Shown here in pieces: positions 9,176 through 16,636 of a stretch of DNA of 64,000 bases. Below the pieces are notes generated by a model. That model did not search any database and was not told the DNA's origin. It worked only from the letters and a program-made list of their open reading frames with translations. Origin of the DNA: Rhodospirillales bacterium (GTDB lineage: Bacteria > Pseudomonadota > Alphaproteobacteria > Reyranellales > Reyranellaceae); NCBI GenBank assembly GCA_016699855.1, contig CP064988.1, positions 4,554,501-4,618,500 of the forward strand, given 5' to 3'. Numbering within the stretch: position 1 is the first letter of the stretch; every line of letters begins with the position of its first letter. The translations under genes and the position numbers were made by a program.

Positions 9176-9257
9176 ATTGCTCTCCCTTCCTAGCGTTGAG
9201 ATCAATCGCGCAGCGGTTTACCCGGTGCATCGAGGTTGGGCTATTTGCGAGAGTGCG

Positions 9258-9530
9258 CTACCTCGGATTACACCGGGCTTCATTGACGGATCGTTCGCAT
9301 CCAATCGAGCAGGCTTTGCTCGTCTTCCCGTCTCGCGAGGTGCACGAAACTCCAGCGCCCGGATCGCTGGCGGTGGCGCAGCGGCAGGAGGTCTGGTCTG
9401 ACTGGCATGCACTGGTCGAGCAAGAACAGTACATGGTGCCGTTGCCCGAAGAGCAACGGCTCGCTGCCAGCGCGGCGCCTGTGATGCTAAGGAACGCAGC
9501 AACAACAATCACAAACGGGAGGTATCGCAT
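9258..9530 (-). CDS. Small secreted cysteine-rich protein
   Basis: 90 residues with a textbook signal peptide (MRYLPFVIVVAAFLSITGA, likely cut near ALA-A). The mature part of about 68 residues contains ten cysteines in closely spaced pairs such as CSCSTSAC and SCRC, suggesting a disulfide-stabilised periplasmic or exported peptide. No family is recognised. It is followed 82 bp later by the larger secreted protein gene on the same strand, and both share the lower G+C of this patch. AGGACA lies just upstream of the ATG as a weak ribosome-binding site. The coding call rests on the signal peptide and the cysteine pattern, since the opposite strand also has an open frame. Confidence 0.6.
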   Translation of the reverse strand: MRYLPFVIVVAAFLSITGAALAASRCSSGNGTMYCSCSTSACQSDQTSCRCATASDPGAGVSCTSRDGKTSKACSIGCERSVNEARCNPR

Positions 9531-9935
9531 CGGTGTCCTGCCCGATAAGGTAGCAGCACAAATATATGCATGGAGAATGCGCGAGTCTATGCAGAAGTAC
9601 GCAAGAATCCGTCACTGAGCAAACGACAGAGGTCGCGGCGTCGCCCAGCGGTCGACTATGGAGCGCCAAGCCAGATCCGGCGCGCTCTGTCGGTCGTCGG
9701 CCGCGCCGGATGGTTTCGCAAATGATGTGAGCAGCACACTGGCCGCTCTTACGCCTCGACGTCAACCACTGGGCTGGCACAAGTCGTCTCGACCAGTTAC
9801 GACTGCGGGGGGGGGGGCGGTACAGCTTGTTGCCTATCCACGAATCGCGGTCCAACGCCGCAACTGCCGAGTGATTGCGCCTCGCAACCAACTTGAGATG
9901 CCCGAGATGGCAGAGTCGGATCGTTCGTCAGGCTC
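9531..9935. other. Non-coding gap with an 11-nt G tract
   Basis: About 405 bp between the small secreted gene and the 3' end of the MocR-type gene. Open frames here lack coding character. A homopolymer of 11 G lies at 9807–9817, a site prone to slippage or to read error. A promoter for the 9530 gene is expected near 9540–9600 but no clear elements were found. Confidence 0.5.
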
Positions 9936-12146
9936 TCAAACCACCGTCCTCCCGCCCCCCAGCGGCGTCGACAGCAGCTGCGCCAGCACCCGCAGCCCCC
10001 GCCGCAGCTCGTCGCGGCCCTTGGCGTTGCCCAGGCACAGGCGCACGGCGTGCGGCGCCTCGACGCGGCCGCCCACGAAGGCGTCGGCCGGCGTCACCCG
10101 CACGCCCTGCTGCTCGGCCTCGGCCGCGAAGTCGCGCGCCCGCCACGGCTCGGGCAGCTTCAGCCAGCCGTGGAAGCAATCCACCGGCAGGGTGAACTCC
10201 GGCTTGGCCGACGCCGCCGTCGCCGCGCCGCCGCCGTCGGCGGCGCGCAGGGCGGCCTCGGCGGCGTCGATCAGCGTGCGGCGCGCGCGGGCGACGTCGA
10301 TCTTGGCGGCGGGGTCGACGCCGGGCCGGTCGACCGCGAGGTCGAGCATGCGCAGCGCCTCCTGCGTGGTGGCGTCGTAGCCGGTCTCGCGCGCGCGGGT
10401 CGGCGGCAGCACGTGGTCGGGCCCGGTGCGCACCGCCACGCCGGCGTCGCGGAAGATCTGCGCCGCCAGCTCGAAGCGCTTGCGCGCCTCCACCCGCTTA
10501 CGCCGCAGCACCTCCTCGAGCGTGCCGTCGTCGATCCAGCGCGCCGCGACCTCGGCGGCCAGCGGCGCCGCGGTCCACGACGCCGCCGCCATCGCCGCGG
10601 CCAGCCGGCCGATCAGCTTCGGCGGCGCGTGCAGGAACCCGATGCGCAGGCCGGGCGCGCCGGCCTTGCTCAGCCCCGCGAGATGGATGACGTGGTCCGG
10701 CGCGAAGGCGGCGATCGGCAGCGGCGCGTCGGTCGGGAAGTAGCCGTAGATGTCGTCCTCGATCACCGGCAGGTCGTAGGCGGCGGCGATGCGCGCCAGC
10801 TCGCGCCGCCGCTGCTCGCCGATGGTGCGGCCGGTGGGGTTGTGCTGCACCGGCACGAGGTAGAGCGCCCGCGCGTCGCCGGCGCGGCAGGCCGCGTCGA
10901 ACGCGCCGGGCATCGGGCCGTCGGAATCGCAGCGCAGCGGCTTGAGCCGCAGCCGCATCAGGCGGGCCAGCGACACGATGCCGGGATAGGTGAGGTCCTC
11001 GACCAGGATCGCGTCGCCCGGGGCGGCCAGCGCCGCCAAGGTCACCATCAACGCGTGCTGCGTGCCGGCGGCGATCAGCACGCGCTCGGGATCGACCGGG
11101 CCGCTCGACGGGACGGCGCCCTTGGTGCGCGTCGTCGGGTCGGGCAGCTTGTAGCGCCGCGCCAGCAGCCGGGCGCCGGCCTCGCGGTGGCGCGCTAGCC
11201 CGTTGCGGCCGTTGAACTCCAGCAGGCTGGCGATGTCCTTCGACGTCGAGATGTCGGCCAGCGTCTTGCGCAGCAGCTCGTCGGCGCCGACATCGGCCGT
11301 CCAGTTCATCGCCAGATCGACGATGCGCGCCGGCGCCGCGCCGAGATCGGCGCGCGGATCGCCGGTCGGATTCTCCAGCGACTTGCGCACGACCGGATCG
11401 GGCCACGGCAGCGCCGGCGGCCGCACGAAGGTGCCGCGGCCGACCTCGCCATGCACCAGCCCGCGGCGCTCGGCCTCGGCGTAGGCGCGCGTGATCGTGC
11501 CGATCGTGCACTGGAGCGTCCACGCCAGATCGCGGTGGGTCGGCAGCTTGGTGTGCGGCTCGAGCTTGCCCGAGGCGATGTCGGCGGCGAGCTGGTTGCA
11601 GATGGTCACGTACAGCGGCGTCGCCGCGCCGGGGTCGAGCGTCGGCCGCCACGCCGGCCGCTTGCGCCGCGCCGGGCTGACCACGACCACCGGCGCCGGC
11701 GTCGCGTCGGGCGGGCGGCCACCCGAGCGGGCGGTCGGGAGCGACGGGTCGGCCGAGCGGGCGCCCGGACGGGCCGTCGCGAGGGACGGTTCGGGTGCGC
11801 GGCCACCCGCCCGGGCCGTCGGGAGCGACGGATCGGGTGAGCGGCCACCCGTCCGGGCCGTCGGAAGGGACGGGTCGGGTGAGCGGCCACCCGAACGGGC
11901 CGCCGGGAGGGACGGATCGGCTGAGCGGCCACCCGTCCGGGCCGCCGCGAGGGACGGATCGGCGGAGCGCCCACCCGGCCGTGCCGTCGGGAGGACGGGT
12001 CGGACGGGCGGGCGCCCGCACGGGCCGCCGACGCAGGAACCGTGCCGGACGCGGGCCGGCGCAGGGCTGGACTTATTGTCATGGTGACAATCCGATCCCG
12101 AAAGACACGCGATTACAGGGTATTGAGCGCGGGCGCACAATCCCAT
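9936..12146 (-). CDS. MocR-type regulator (GntR winged helix plus aminotransferase domain)
   Basis: The frame is open from an ATG at 12146 (736 residues), but homology begins only near 11650. A GntR-type winged helix (TPLYVTICNQL, LPTHRDLAWTL, GEVGRGTFVR) is followed by a fold-type-I PLP aminotransferase domain with HNPTGRT, DDIYGYF and the lysine region LAGLSKAGAPGLRIGF. MocR proteins are transcription regulators that often sense PLP or amino acids. GTG codons at 11690 and 11684 are alternative starts giving about 584 residues, closer to the usual 450–520. The segment 11715–12005 is a 42-bp tandem repeat that would encode a Pro/Arg/Gly-rich tail, and operators at 12075–12210 would fall inside or before the frame. 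The start is unresolved; the downstream GTG fits the operators better. An insert of about 70 residues lies in the C-terminal half. Confidence 0.8.
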   Translation of the reverse strand: MGLCARAQYPVIACLSGSDCHHDNKSSPAPARVRHGSCVGGPCGRPPVRPVLPTARPGGRSADPSLAAARTGGRSADPSLPAARSGGRSPDPSLPTARTGGRSPDPSLPTARAGGRAPEPSLATARPGARSADPSLPTARSGGRPPDATPAPVVVVSPARRKRPAWRPTLDPGAATPLYVTICNQLAADIASGKLEPHTKLPTHRDLAWTLQCTIGTITRAYAEAERRGLVHGEVGRGTFVRPPALPWPDPVVRKSLENPTGDPRADLGAAPARIVDLAMNWTADVGADELLRKTLADISTSKDIASLLEFNGRNGLARHREAGARLLARRYKLPDPTTRTKGAVPSSGPVDPERVLIAAGTQHALMVTLAALAAPGDAILVEDLTYPGIVSLARLMRLRLKPLRCDSDGPMPGAFDAACRAGDARALYLVPVQHNPTGRTIGEQRRRELARIAAAYDLPVIEDDIYGYFPTDAPLPIAAFAPDHVIHLAGLSKAGAPGLRIGFLHAPPKLIGRLAAAMAAASWTAAPLAAEVAARWIDDGTLEEVLRRKRVEARKRFELAAQIFRDAGVAVRTGPDHVLPPTRARETGYDATTQEALRMLDLAVDRPGVDPAAKIDVARARRTLIDAAEAALRAADGGGAATAASAKPEFTLPVDCFHGWLKLPEPWRARDFAAEAEQQGVRVTPADAFVGGRVEAPHAVRLCLGNAKGRDELRRGLRVLAQLLSTPLGGGRTVV
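11715..12005. repeat. 42-bp tandem repeat (about 6.5–7 copies)
   Basis: Six clear 42-bp units start at 11715, 11757, 11799, 11841, 11883 and 11925, each beginning GCGGCCACCC or a close variant, with a seventh degenerate unit from 11967. The unit length is a multiple of three, so it reads as a 14-residue repeat (type TARTGGRSPDPSLP) in the MocR frame. It is either an N-terminal extension of that protein or a minisatellite in its leader. Copy number is expected to vary between strains. Confidence 0.85.
12075..12091. promoter_or_regulatory. Palindromic operator ATTGTCA-N3-TGACAAT
   Basis: A perfect 7-bp inverted repeat with a 3-bp spacer (TGG). The segment ATGGTGACAATCCG of this site recurs exactly at 12157–12170. 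Its place between the MocR-type gene and the divergent MaoC gene suggests a binding site for the regulator itself, as known for autoregulated MocR/GntR proteins; the pairing is inferred. Confidence 0.7.
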
Positions 12147-12156
12147 ATCCGGCGAT

Positions 12157-12170
12157 ATGGTGACAATCCG
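12157..12170. promoter_or_regulatory. Operator half-site, 14-bp direct repeat
   Basis: ATGGTGACAATCCG, identical to 12081–12094. Only the right half (TGACAAT) of the palindrome is kept. MocR/GntR proteins often bind one palindrome plus direct repeats, so it may be an auxiliary site. Confidence 0.55.
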
Positions 12171-12184
12171 GAATCCGGGCCGAC

Positions 12185-12210
12185 GACAATCGAATTGTCA
12201 TCATGACAGA
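12185..12210. promoter_or_regulatory. Composite operator with two overlapping inverted repeats
   Basis: GACAAT-CGA-ATTGTC (12185–12199) overlaps ATTGTCA-TCA-TGACAGA (12194–12210), the latter one base off the perfect 12075 site. Both have 3-bp spacers. It lies about 90 bp upstream of the MaoC start, consistent with control of the divergent gene. Confidence 0.65.
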
Positions 12211-12296
12211 GCGGGAATGTCTCCATACATTGGGCGCCGGGTCCCGCCCAAATCCGTCCAAAACGCGTCCAAACGCGTCACATCCGGGAGCGATTC

Positions 12297-12767
12297 ATGA
12301 CCGCCGCGCGCCACTTCGAGGACTTCGCGGAGGGCGATTCGTTCCGCTCGCCGTCGCTCACCATCACCGAATCCGCCATCGTCGACTTCGCGCTGACCTG
12401 GGATCCGCAGCCCTTCCACATCGACGCCGAATACGCGCGCGAGCGGGGAAACTACGGCGGCCTCATCGCGTCGGGCCTGCACACCATGGCCGCGACCTTG
12501 CGCCTGTGGCTGGCCGACGGCGTGTTCGCGGCCTGCAACATCGGCTCGCCCGGCCTCGACAACGTGCGCTTCCCGCGGCCGGTGCGGCCCGGCGACACGC
12601 TCACCGTGACGACCGAGATCCTGTCGCTGCGCGCGTCGGAATCGAAGCCCGACCGCGGCATCGCGCGCATCCGCCACACCACGCGCCAGCAGGCCGGCGC
12701 CGTGGTGATGACGATGGAGGCGACGGTGTTCCTGCGCCGGCGTCCGAGCGATATAGTGTCGGTGTGA
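12297..12767 (+). CDS. MaoC-family acyl dehydratase
   Basis: 156 residues, the length of a single hotdog-fold MaoC hydratase/dehydratase. It begins HFEDFAEGDSF, the common N-terminal strand of the family. The catalytic region is TWDPQPFHIDAEYA (about residue 39), matching D-x-[NQ]-P-x-H with the aspartate and histidine present, followed by GLIASGLHTMA. NVRFPRPVRPGDTL near residue 83 is the second conserved strand pair. The substrate is probably an enoyl-CoA, unspecified. The gene is divergent from the MocR-type regulator and its upstream region carries three operator-like sites, so regulation by that protein is likely. It ends 88 bp before a glycosyltransferase gene. Confidence 0.85.
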   Translation: MTAARHFEDFAEGDSFRSPSLTITESAIVDFALTWDPQPFHIDAEYARERGNYGGLIASGLHTMAATLRLWLADGVFAACNIGSPGLDNVRFPRPVRPGDTLTVTTEILSLRASESKPDRGIARIRHTTRQQAGAVVMTMEATVFLRRRPSDIVSV

Positions 12768-12855
12768 CAGCGATCGGATCGATTCGCGACGGCGCGCGGC
12801 GCGCGTGGTAGAATCCGCGTCGCGCGATGAAGAGGTCGCGCGCCGGGGAGTCGGG

Positions 12856-13929
12856 ATGGCGTCCAGCGTCAGCGTGATGGTCGTGCCGCGCGAGCGCTTC
12901 TCGGCGCAGCCGCGCACGCTTCAGCGCGTCGCCGCGACCGTGCCCGCGGGTGTCGAGGTCGTCGTGGTCGACGCCGGCTCGCCGCCCGCCATCGCCGCGT
13001 GGACGCGCGCCTTCTGCGCGGCGCGCGGCTGGACGCTGATCCGGAGCGACGCGCCGCTGATGCCCAACGCCGCCCGCAACCTCGCGCTGGAGCGCCTCGG
13101 CGGCGAGCTGATCGTCACCATCGACAACGACGCGACGCCCGACGACGGCTGGATAGAGGCGCTGGTGGAGTGCGCCGAGGCCACCGGCGCGGCGATGGTC
13201 GGCCCGCTGACCCTGATCGGCCGGCGCGCGGACGGAGTGATCCACATGGCCGGCGGCGCCTGCCGCGTCGAGAACCGTTGCGGCGCAAGGTTTCTTTTCG
13301 AATCGCACCATCTCATCACGCGCACGCTGGCGGACGCCAAAGGCGAACTGGCGCGCGCCCGCACCGAGCACATCGACCTGCATGCCGCGCTGGTCCGGCG
13401 CGATTTCGTCGCCGGCGGATTCGACGAGGGCTATCTCGTCACCGGCGAGCACATCGACCTGTGCCTGCGCGCCGGCGAGCGCGGCGCCGCCGTGTTCCAC
13501 GAGCCGCGCGCCGTCGTCACCTACGGCGGCAACGCGCCGATGACGTGGCGCGACCTGCGCCTCTTCGCGCTGCGCTGGAACGACGACTGGACCATGCGCA
13601 GCCTGCTGCATCTGCAGCGCCGCTGGGCGCTGGCGGCCGACGATCCCTACCTCGTCGCGCACGCCGCGTGGTGCGCGCGCAACCGCCGCGAGGGGTCGCT
13701 GTGGTGGCGCGAGGCGCTGGCGCGCGGCTTCGCCCGCCGCGGCCGCGACATCGATGCCGACGACGTCGACGTCATGCTCCAGCGCCGCGCGCTCGACGCG
13801 TGGCACGCCGCTACGACGACGTCGACGACGCCGCCACCGCATGTCGCGACGGCGCGTGCGCGAGCGGCCGCGCCGTCGCTCGCGCCTGCGCAGCGCACGC
13901 CGCGCCGCGCCGGAGCGCGCGCGCGATGA
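12856..13929 (+). CDS. Family 2 glycosyltransferase
   Basis: 357 residues from the ATG at 12856, preceded by GGGGAGTCGGG; an upstream frame extension lacks homology. The GT-A fold begins with VEVVVVDAGSPPAI, continues with NAARNLALERLGGE, and has the metal-binding acidic motif in IVTIDNDATPDDGW (about residue 95). The acceptor-side region includes FVAGGFDEGYLVTGEHIDLCLR, with the ED-type motif replaced by GEHIDL. Such enzymes add sugars to polysaccharides or lipids at the cytoplasmic face; donor and acceptor are unknown. The C-terminal about 45 residues are low-complexity (Thr/Pro then Ala/Arg) and run into the 33-bp repeat array, so the stop at 13927 is probably created by that array. Confidence 0.8.
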   Translation: MASSVSVMVVPRERFSAQPRTLQRVAATVPAGVEVVVVDAGSPPAIAAWTRAFCAARGWTLIRSDAPLMPNAARNLALERLGGELIVTIDNDATPDDGWIEALVECAEATGAAMVGPLTLIGRRADGVIHMAGGACRVENRCGARFLFESHHLITRTLADAKGELARARTEHIDLHAALVRRDFVAGGFDEGYLVTGEHIDLCLRAGERGAAVFHEPRAVVTYGGNAPMTWRDLRLFALRWNDDWTMRSLLHLQRRWALAADDPYLVAHAAWCARNRREGSLWWREALARGFARRGRDIDADDVDVMLQRRALDAWHAATTTSTTPPPHVATARARAAAPSLAPAQRTPRRAGARAR

Positions 13930-14190
13930 CGTCGCTTCGCGTCGCCGGAGCCCGCGCGATGCCGTCGGGTCGCCGCGCCAGAGCCCGCGGGATGACGCCG
14001 TTACTTGGCGCCGGAGCGCGCGCGATGACGTCGGTCCGTGGCACTGGAGCCCGCGCGATGTTCTCAGGTCGCCGCGCCGGAACCCATGCGATGTTCTCAA
14101 GTCGCGGCGCCGGAGGGCGCGCGCGATGACGTCGCTTCGTTGCGTCGGGGCGCGCGCGGCGGCCGCGGGTCGTCGCGCCGGAACCCGCGC
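13917..14190. repeat. 33-bp tandem repeat between two glycosyltransferase genes
   Basis: About eight imperfect 33-bp units of the form CGCGCGATGACGTCGG then a GTCGCCGCGCCGGAGCC-like second half. Several ATGs and GTGs occur, so short frames open in all registers, but the next real gene starts at 14191. The array overlaps the last codons of the upstream glycosyltransferase. Confidence 0.8.
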
Positions 14191-15141
14191 GTGACGGGCG
14201 CGGCGCCGGCCGCGCGGCCGTTGGTGACAGCGCTGATCAACACATACAACTACGGCCGCTTCCTGCCGCTGGCGATCGACAGCGTGCTGGCGCAGACCTA
14301 TCCCGACATCGAGATCGTGGTGGTCGACGACGGATCGACCGACGACACGCCGGAGGTGCTCGCGCGCTACGGCGACAGGCTGCGCGCGATCCGCACCGAG
14401 AACGGCGGCCAGGCGCACGCCTTCAACACCGGCTTCGCCGCCGCCGGGGGCGAGCTGCTGATGCTGCTCGACGCCGACGACCTTTGGTTGCCGACCAAGG
14501 TCGAGCGCATGGTCGCGCTGGCGGCGGCGCGGCCGGAGGCGGCGCTGCTCTACCACCAGTTCGTCAACGTCGAGGCCAACGGCGCGTCGCAGGAGCTGCC
14601 GCTGCCCGGCGCGCTGATCGACGGCGATTTCAGCGCCGCCTTCCGGCGCTACGCCGGCTCCTACGAGCACACCGTGACGTCGACGATGGTGCTGCGGCGC
14701 GCGCACGCGCTGCGCCTGGCGCCGCTGCCGACCTATCCGCACCGCGAGGGCGCCGACTCGGTGGTGGCCGATTGCTCGCTGCTGCTCGGCCCGGTCGCCT
14801 CGATCCCCGAGGTGCTGGCGCAGCGCCGCCTGCACGGCTCGAACTGGTACGCCGCCGGCCGCGAAGGCCCGGAACGGTCGCGCGCGGTCTACGCCGCCGA
14901 CGCGCGGCGCGTGGAGTGGCGCTTCCTCAGCGTGCGGCGGATCCTCGAGCGGCTCGGCCGCGGATTCGATGTGCGGCTCGAGGACAACGACTGGTGGCTG
15001 CTCAACCGCTACGCCGTCGGCGACGCCACCGAGCTCGCGATGATGCGCGTGTATCTGCGCCGCCGCGACTGGCCGCTCTCCAAGCGCGTGGGCGCGATCC
15101 GCGGCGCGCGGGCGTTGCGCGCGCGTCTGGCGGCGGAGTAG
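14191..15141 (+). CDS. Family 2 glycosyltransferase
   Basis: 316 residues from the GTG at 14191. The frame is open farther upstream (to 14038) but that part is made of the 33-bp repeat. The GT-A core starts at PLVTALINTYNYGRFL and shows EIVVVDDGSTDDTPEVL, GGQAHAFNTGF and the metal-binding LMLLDADDLWLP (about residue 90). The N-terminal half resembles WcaA-type polysaccharide glycosyltransferases; the C-terminal part is variable and predicts acceptor specificity that cannot be read here. It follows another GT2 on the same strand and precedes a convergent GT1-like gene, so a small glycan or antibiotic-modifying cluster is possible. Confidence 0.85.
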   Translation: MTGAAPAARPLVTALINTYNYGRFLPLAIDSVLAQTYPDIEIVVVDDGSTDDTPEVLARYGDRLRAIRTENGGQAHAFNTGFAAAGGELLMLLDADDLWLPTKVERMVALAAARPEAALLYHQFVNVEANGASQELPLPGALIDGDFSAAFRRYAGSYEHTVTSTMVLRRAHALRLAPLPTYPHREGADSVVADCSLLLGPVASIPEVLAQRRLHGSNWYAAGREGPERSRAVYAADARRVEWRFLSVRRILERLGRGFDVRLEDNDWWLLNRYAVGDATELAMMRVYLRRRDWPLSKRVGAIRGARALRARLAAE

Positions 15142-15206
15142 GGGGCGTCGCCACGTTCGCGGTTGGCGGCTGCGCGGGGCGCGCCGTGGTCCGGCGCGGG
15201 CCCGCC

Positions 15207-15229
15207 GTCATCCCGAGCGCGGCGAGGGT
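15207..15229. repeat. Dispersed GTCATCCCGAGCG-type repeat
   Basis: A copy of the common bacterial intergenic repeat of the form GTCATCCCGAGCGCAGCGAG. Further copies occur at 20064–20165, 21885–21911, 22231–22257 and 28312–28378. It lies in the gap after a glycosyltransferase gene; the function is unknown. Confidence 0.7.
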
Positions 15230-15346
15230 GTGGAGTCGCATTCGACGCGCAACAGTTTTTCGATGAAGGCCTCGGCTGGCGACCTGAAGCCTAGGCATTG
15301 GCGTGGCGGGGATGACGGCGCGGCCGCGCCGGCCGCGCGCCGCCGG

Positions 15347-16537
15347 CTACCTCGCCGCCATCGCCAGGCGCGCCACCTCGGCGACGACGGCGTCGGCGGC
15401 GTCGACCGGCGGCGCCAGCGCGACGCGTTCGGCGTGGTGGCGGGCGGCGACGTAGCGGGCGCCGTCGCCGGCGATGCCGCGGAAGGTCTCGACCAGTTGC
15501 TCGACCGGCGCGCCGGGTCCTTCGACCACGCCGCAGCCCAGCGCCACCAGGGTCTCGCCGACCAGGCGCTGACCGGAACGCCACGGCAGCACGAGCTGCG
15601 GTAGCCCGCCGATCAGCGCGCGCGCGGCGATGGCGCCGACGCCGTGGTGCAGGACGGCGCCGGTGCCGGGCAGGGCGGCGAGCCACGACGCGACGTCGCC
15701 GTGCGCGCGCAGCCCGGGCGTCGCGGCGAGGAAGCGGTCCATCGTCGCCGAGCCGCCGGCGACGAAGGCGTCGATCCGGATGTCGCCCAGGCCGCACAGC
15801 GCCACCACGACGTTGTCGATCTCCGGGCAGCGCGCGTCGAGCGCCGCCGCCAGCGCGCCGCGCACCGGCGGAAACGCCGCCGCCGGCGCGGCGCCGATGG
15901 TCGACGAGGGCAGGCCGCCGCGCAGCGCCAGATAGGGATCGAGCTGCGCCGGTCCGTGCACGACCACGGCGCAGCGGCCGAGGATGTCGTCGAGCGCCGC
16001 CAGCTTCGCGCCGCCGATCGCGTCGAGCGCGGCGTTGGCGTTGGCCAGCATGTCGGCGATGGACGCCACCGGCGGCAGGTCGGGCGACAACCGCACGCGC
16101 GTCGCCACCTCCACAGGCGGCAGCGTGAAGCGGTCGCCGACGGCCATGGTCGGGCGCCGCGCGGCGGCGGCGAGCCACAGCACCGGCGCGTCGAGCCCGA
16201 CCACCACGTCCGGCGCCGCGAGATCGAGCAGCGCGGCCCATGACCGCGCCAGCGCGATGAGGCGCGGGGCCGATTCGTAGCCGGCGAGCGCCATGAGATC
16301 GCCCAGCCCGCCGACCACGGCGGCGCGGGCGCGCGCGCTGGCGGCGTAGAGCACCGATGGCGCCGGCAGGATCGGCGTGGCGATGGCGCCGCCGGCGAGC
16401 TGCGCCAGCCCGGCGGGATCGGCGGCGGCGTACGTGACGGCGTGGCCGGCGGCCTCGAGCCGCGCGCCGAGGACGACGGCGTCGATCAGGGCGCCGGCCG
16501 GCGCCTCCGCCTCGCATCCGATCAGCACTCTCGCCAT
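15347..16537 (-). CDS. GT1-like glycosyltransferase
   Basis: 396 residues with the GT-B architecture of UDP/dTDP-sugar glycosyltransferases that modify small molecules or lipids. The N-terminal Rossmann half opens with MARVLIGCEAEAPAGALIDA, and the nucleotide-sugar binding half has AVLHHGVGAIAARALIGG followed by PQLVLPWRSGQ, a degenerate form of the donor-binding signature (usual HHGGxGT). The loss of one glycine in HHGV is unusual. The acceptor is unknown. It is convergent with the GT2 pair and starts 51 bp after a hairpin that may end the upstream gene. The ATG at 16537 begins the first beta strand, so the start is secure. Confidence 0.75.
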   Translation of the reverse strand: MARVLIGCEAEAPAGALIDAVVLGARLEAAGHAVTYAAADPAGLAQLAGGAIATPILPAPSVLYAASARARAAVVGGLGDLMALAGYESAPRLIALARSWAALLDLAAPDVVVGLDAPVLWLAAAARRPTMAVGDRFTLPPVEVATRVRLSPDLPPVASIADMLANANAALDAIGGAKLAALDDILGRCAVVVHGPAQLDPYLALRGGLPSSTIGAAPAAAFPPVRGALAAALDARCPEIDNVVVALCGLGDIRIDAFVAGGSATMDRFLAATPGLRAHGDVASWLAALPGTGAVLHHGVGAIAARALIGGLPQLVLPWRSGQRLVGETLVALGCGVVEGPGAPVEQLVETFRGIAGDGARYVAARHHAERVALAPPVDAADAVVAEVARLAMAAR

Positions 16538-16588
16538 GGCGCGTTCCGCTCGATCGTCGGTGGTCCGGCACTGCCCCCTTAAACGACA

Positions 16589-16613
16589 ACGGCGCGGAGG
16601 TCATCCGCGCCGT
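16589..16613 (-). terminator. Hairpin between two minus-strand genes
   Basis: ACGGCGCGGA–GGTCA–TCCGCGCCGT, a 10-bp perfect stem. On the minus strand it lies 24 bp beyond the stop at 16637 and is followed by GTTGTCGTTTAAG, a weak T-rich tail, so it may end transcription of the upstream gene. Confidence 0.5.
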
Positions 16614-16636
16614 GTCGATGGACGTCCGCGCCGCCG

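Noticed and set aside
9807..9817. The 11-G tract as a phase-variation switch
   Set aside because: It lies in a non-coding gap and not in or before a credible gene.
11715..12005. The 42-bp tandem array as a CRISPR
   Set aside because: Units are directly adjacent without spacers of unique sequence, and no cas gene is near.
13917..14190. The 33-bp tandem array as a CRISPR
   Set aside because: No unique spacers and no cas genes; the units are contiguous.
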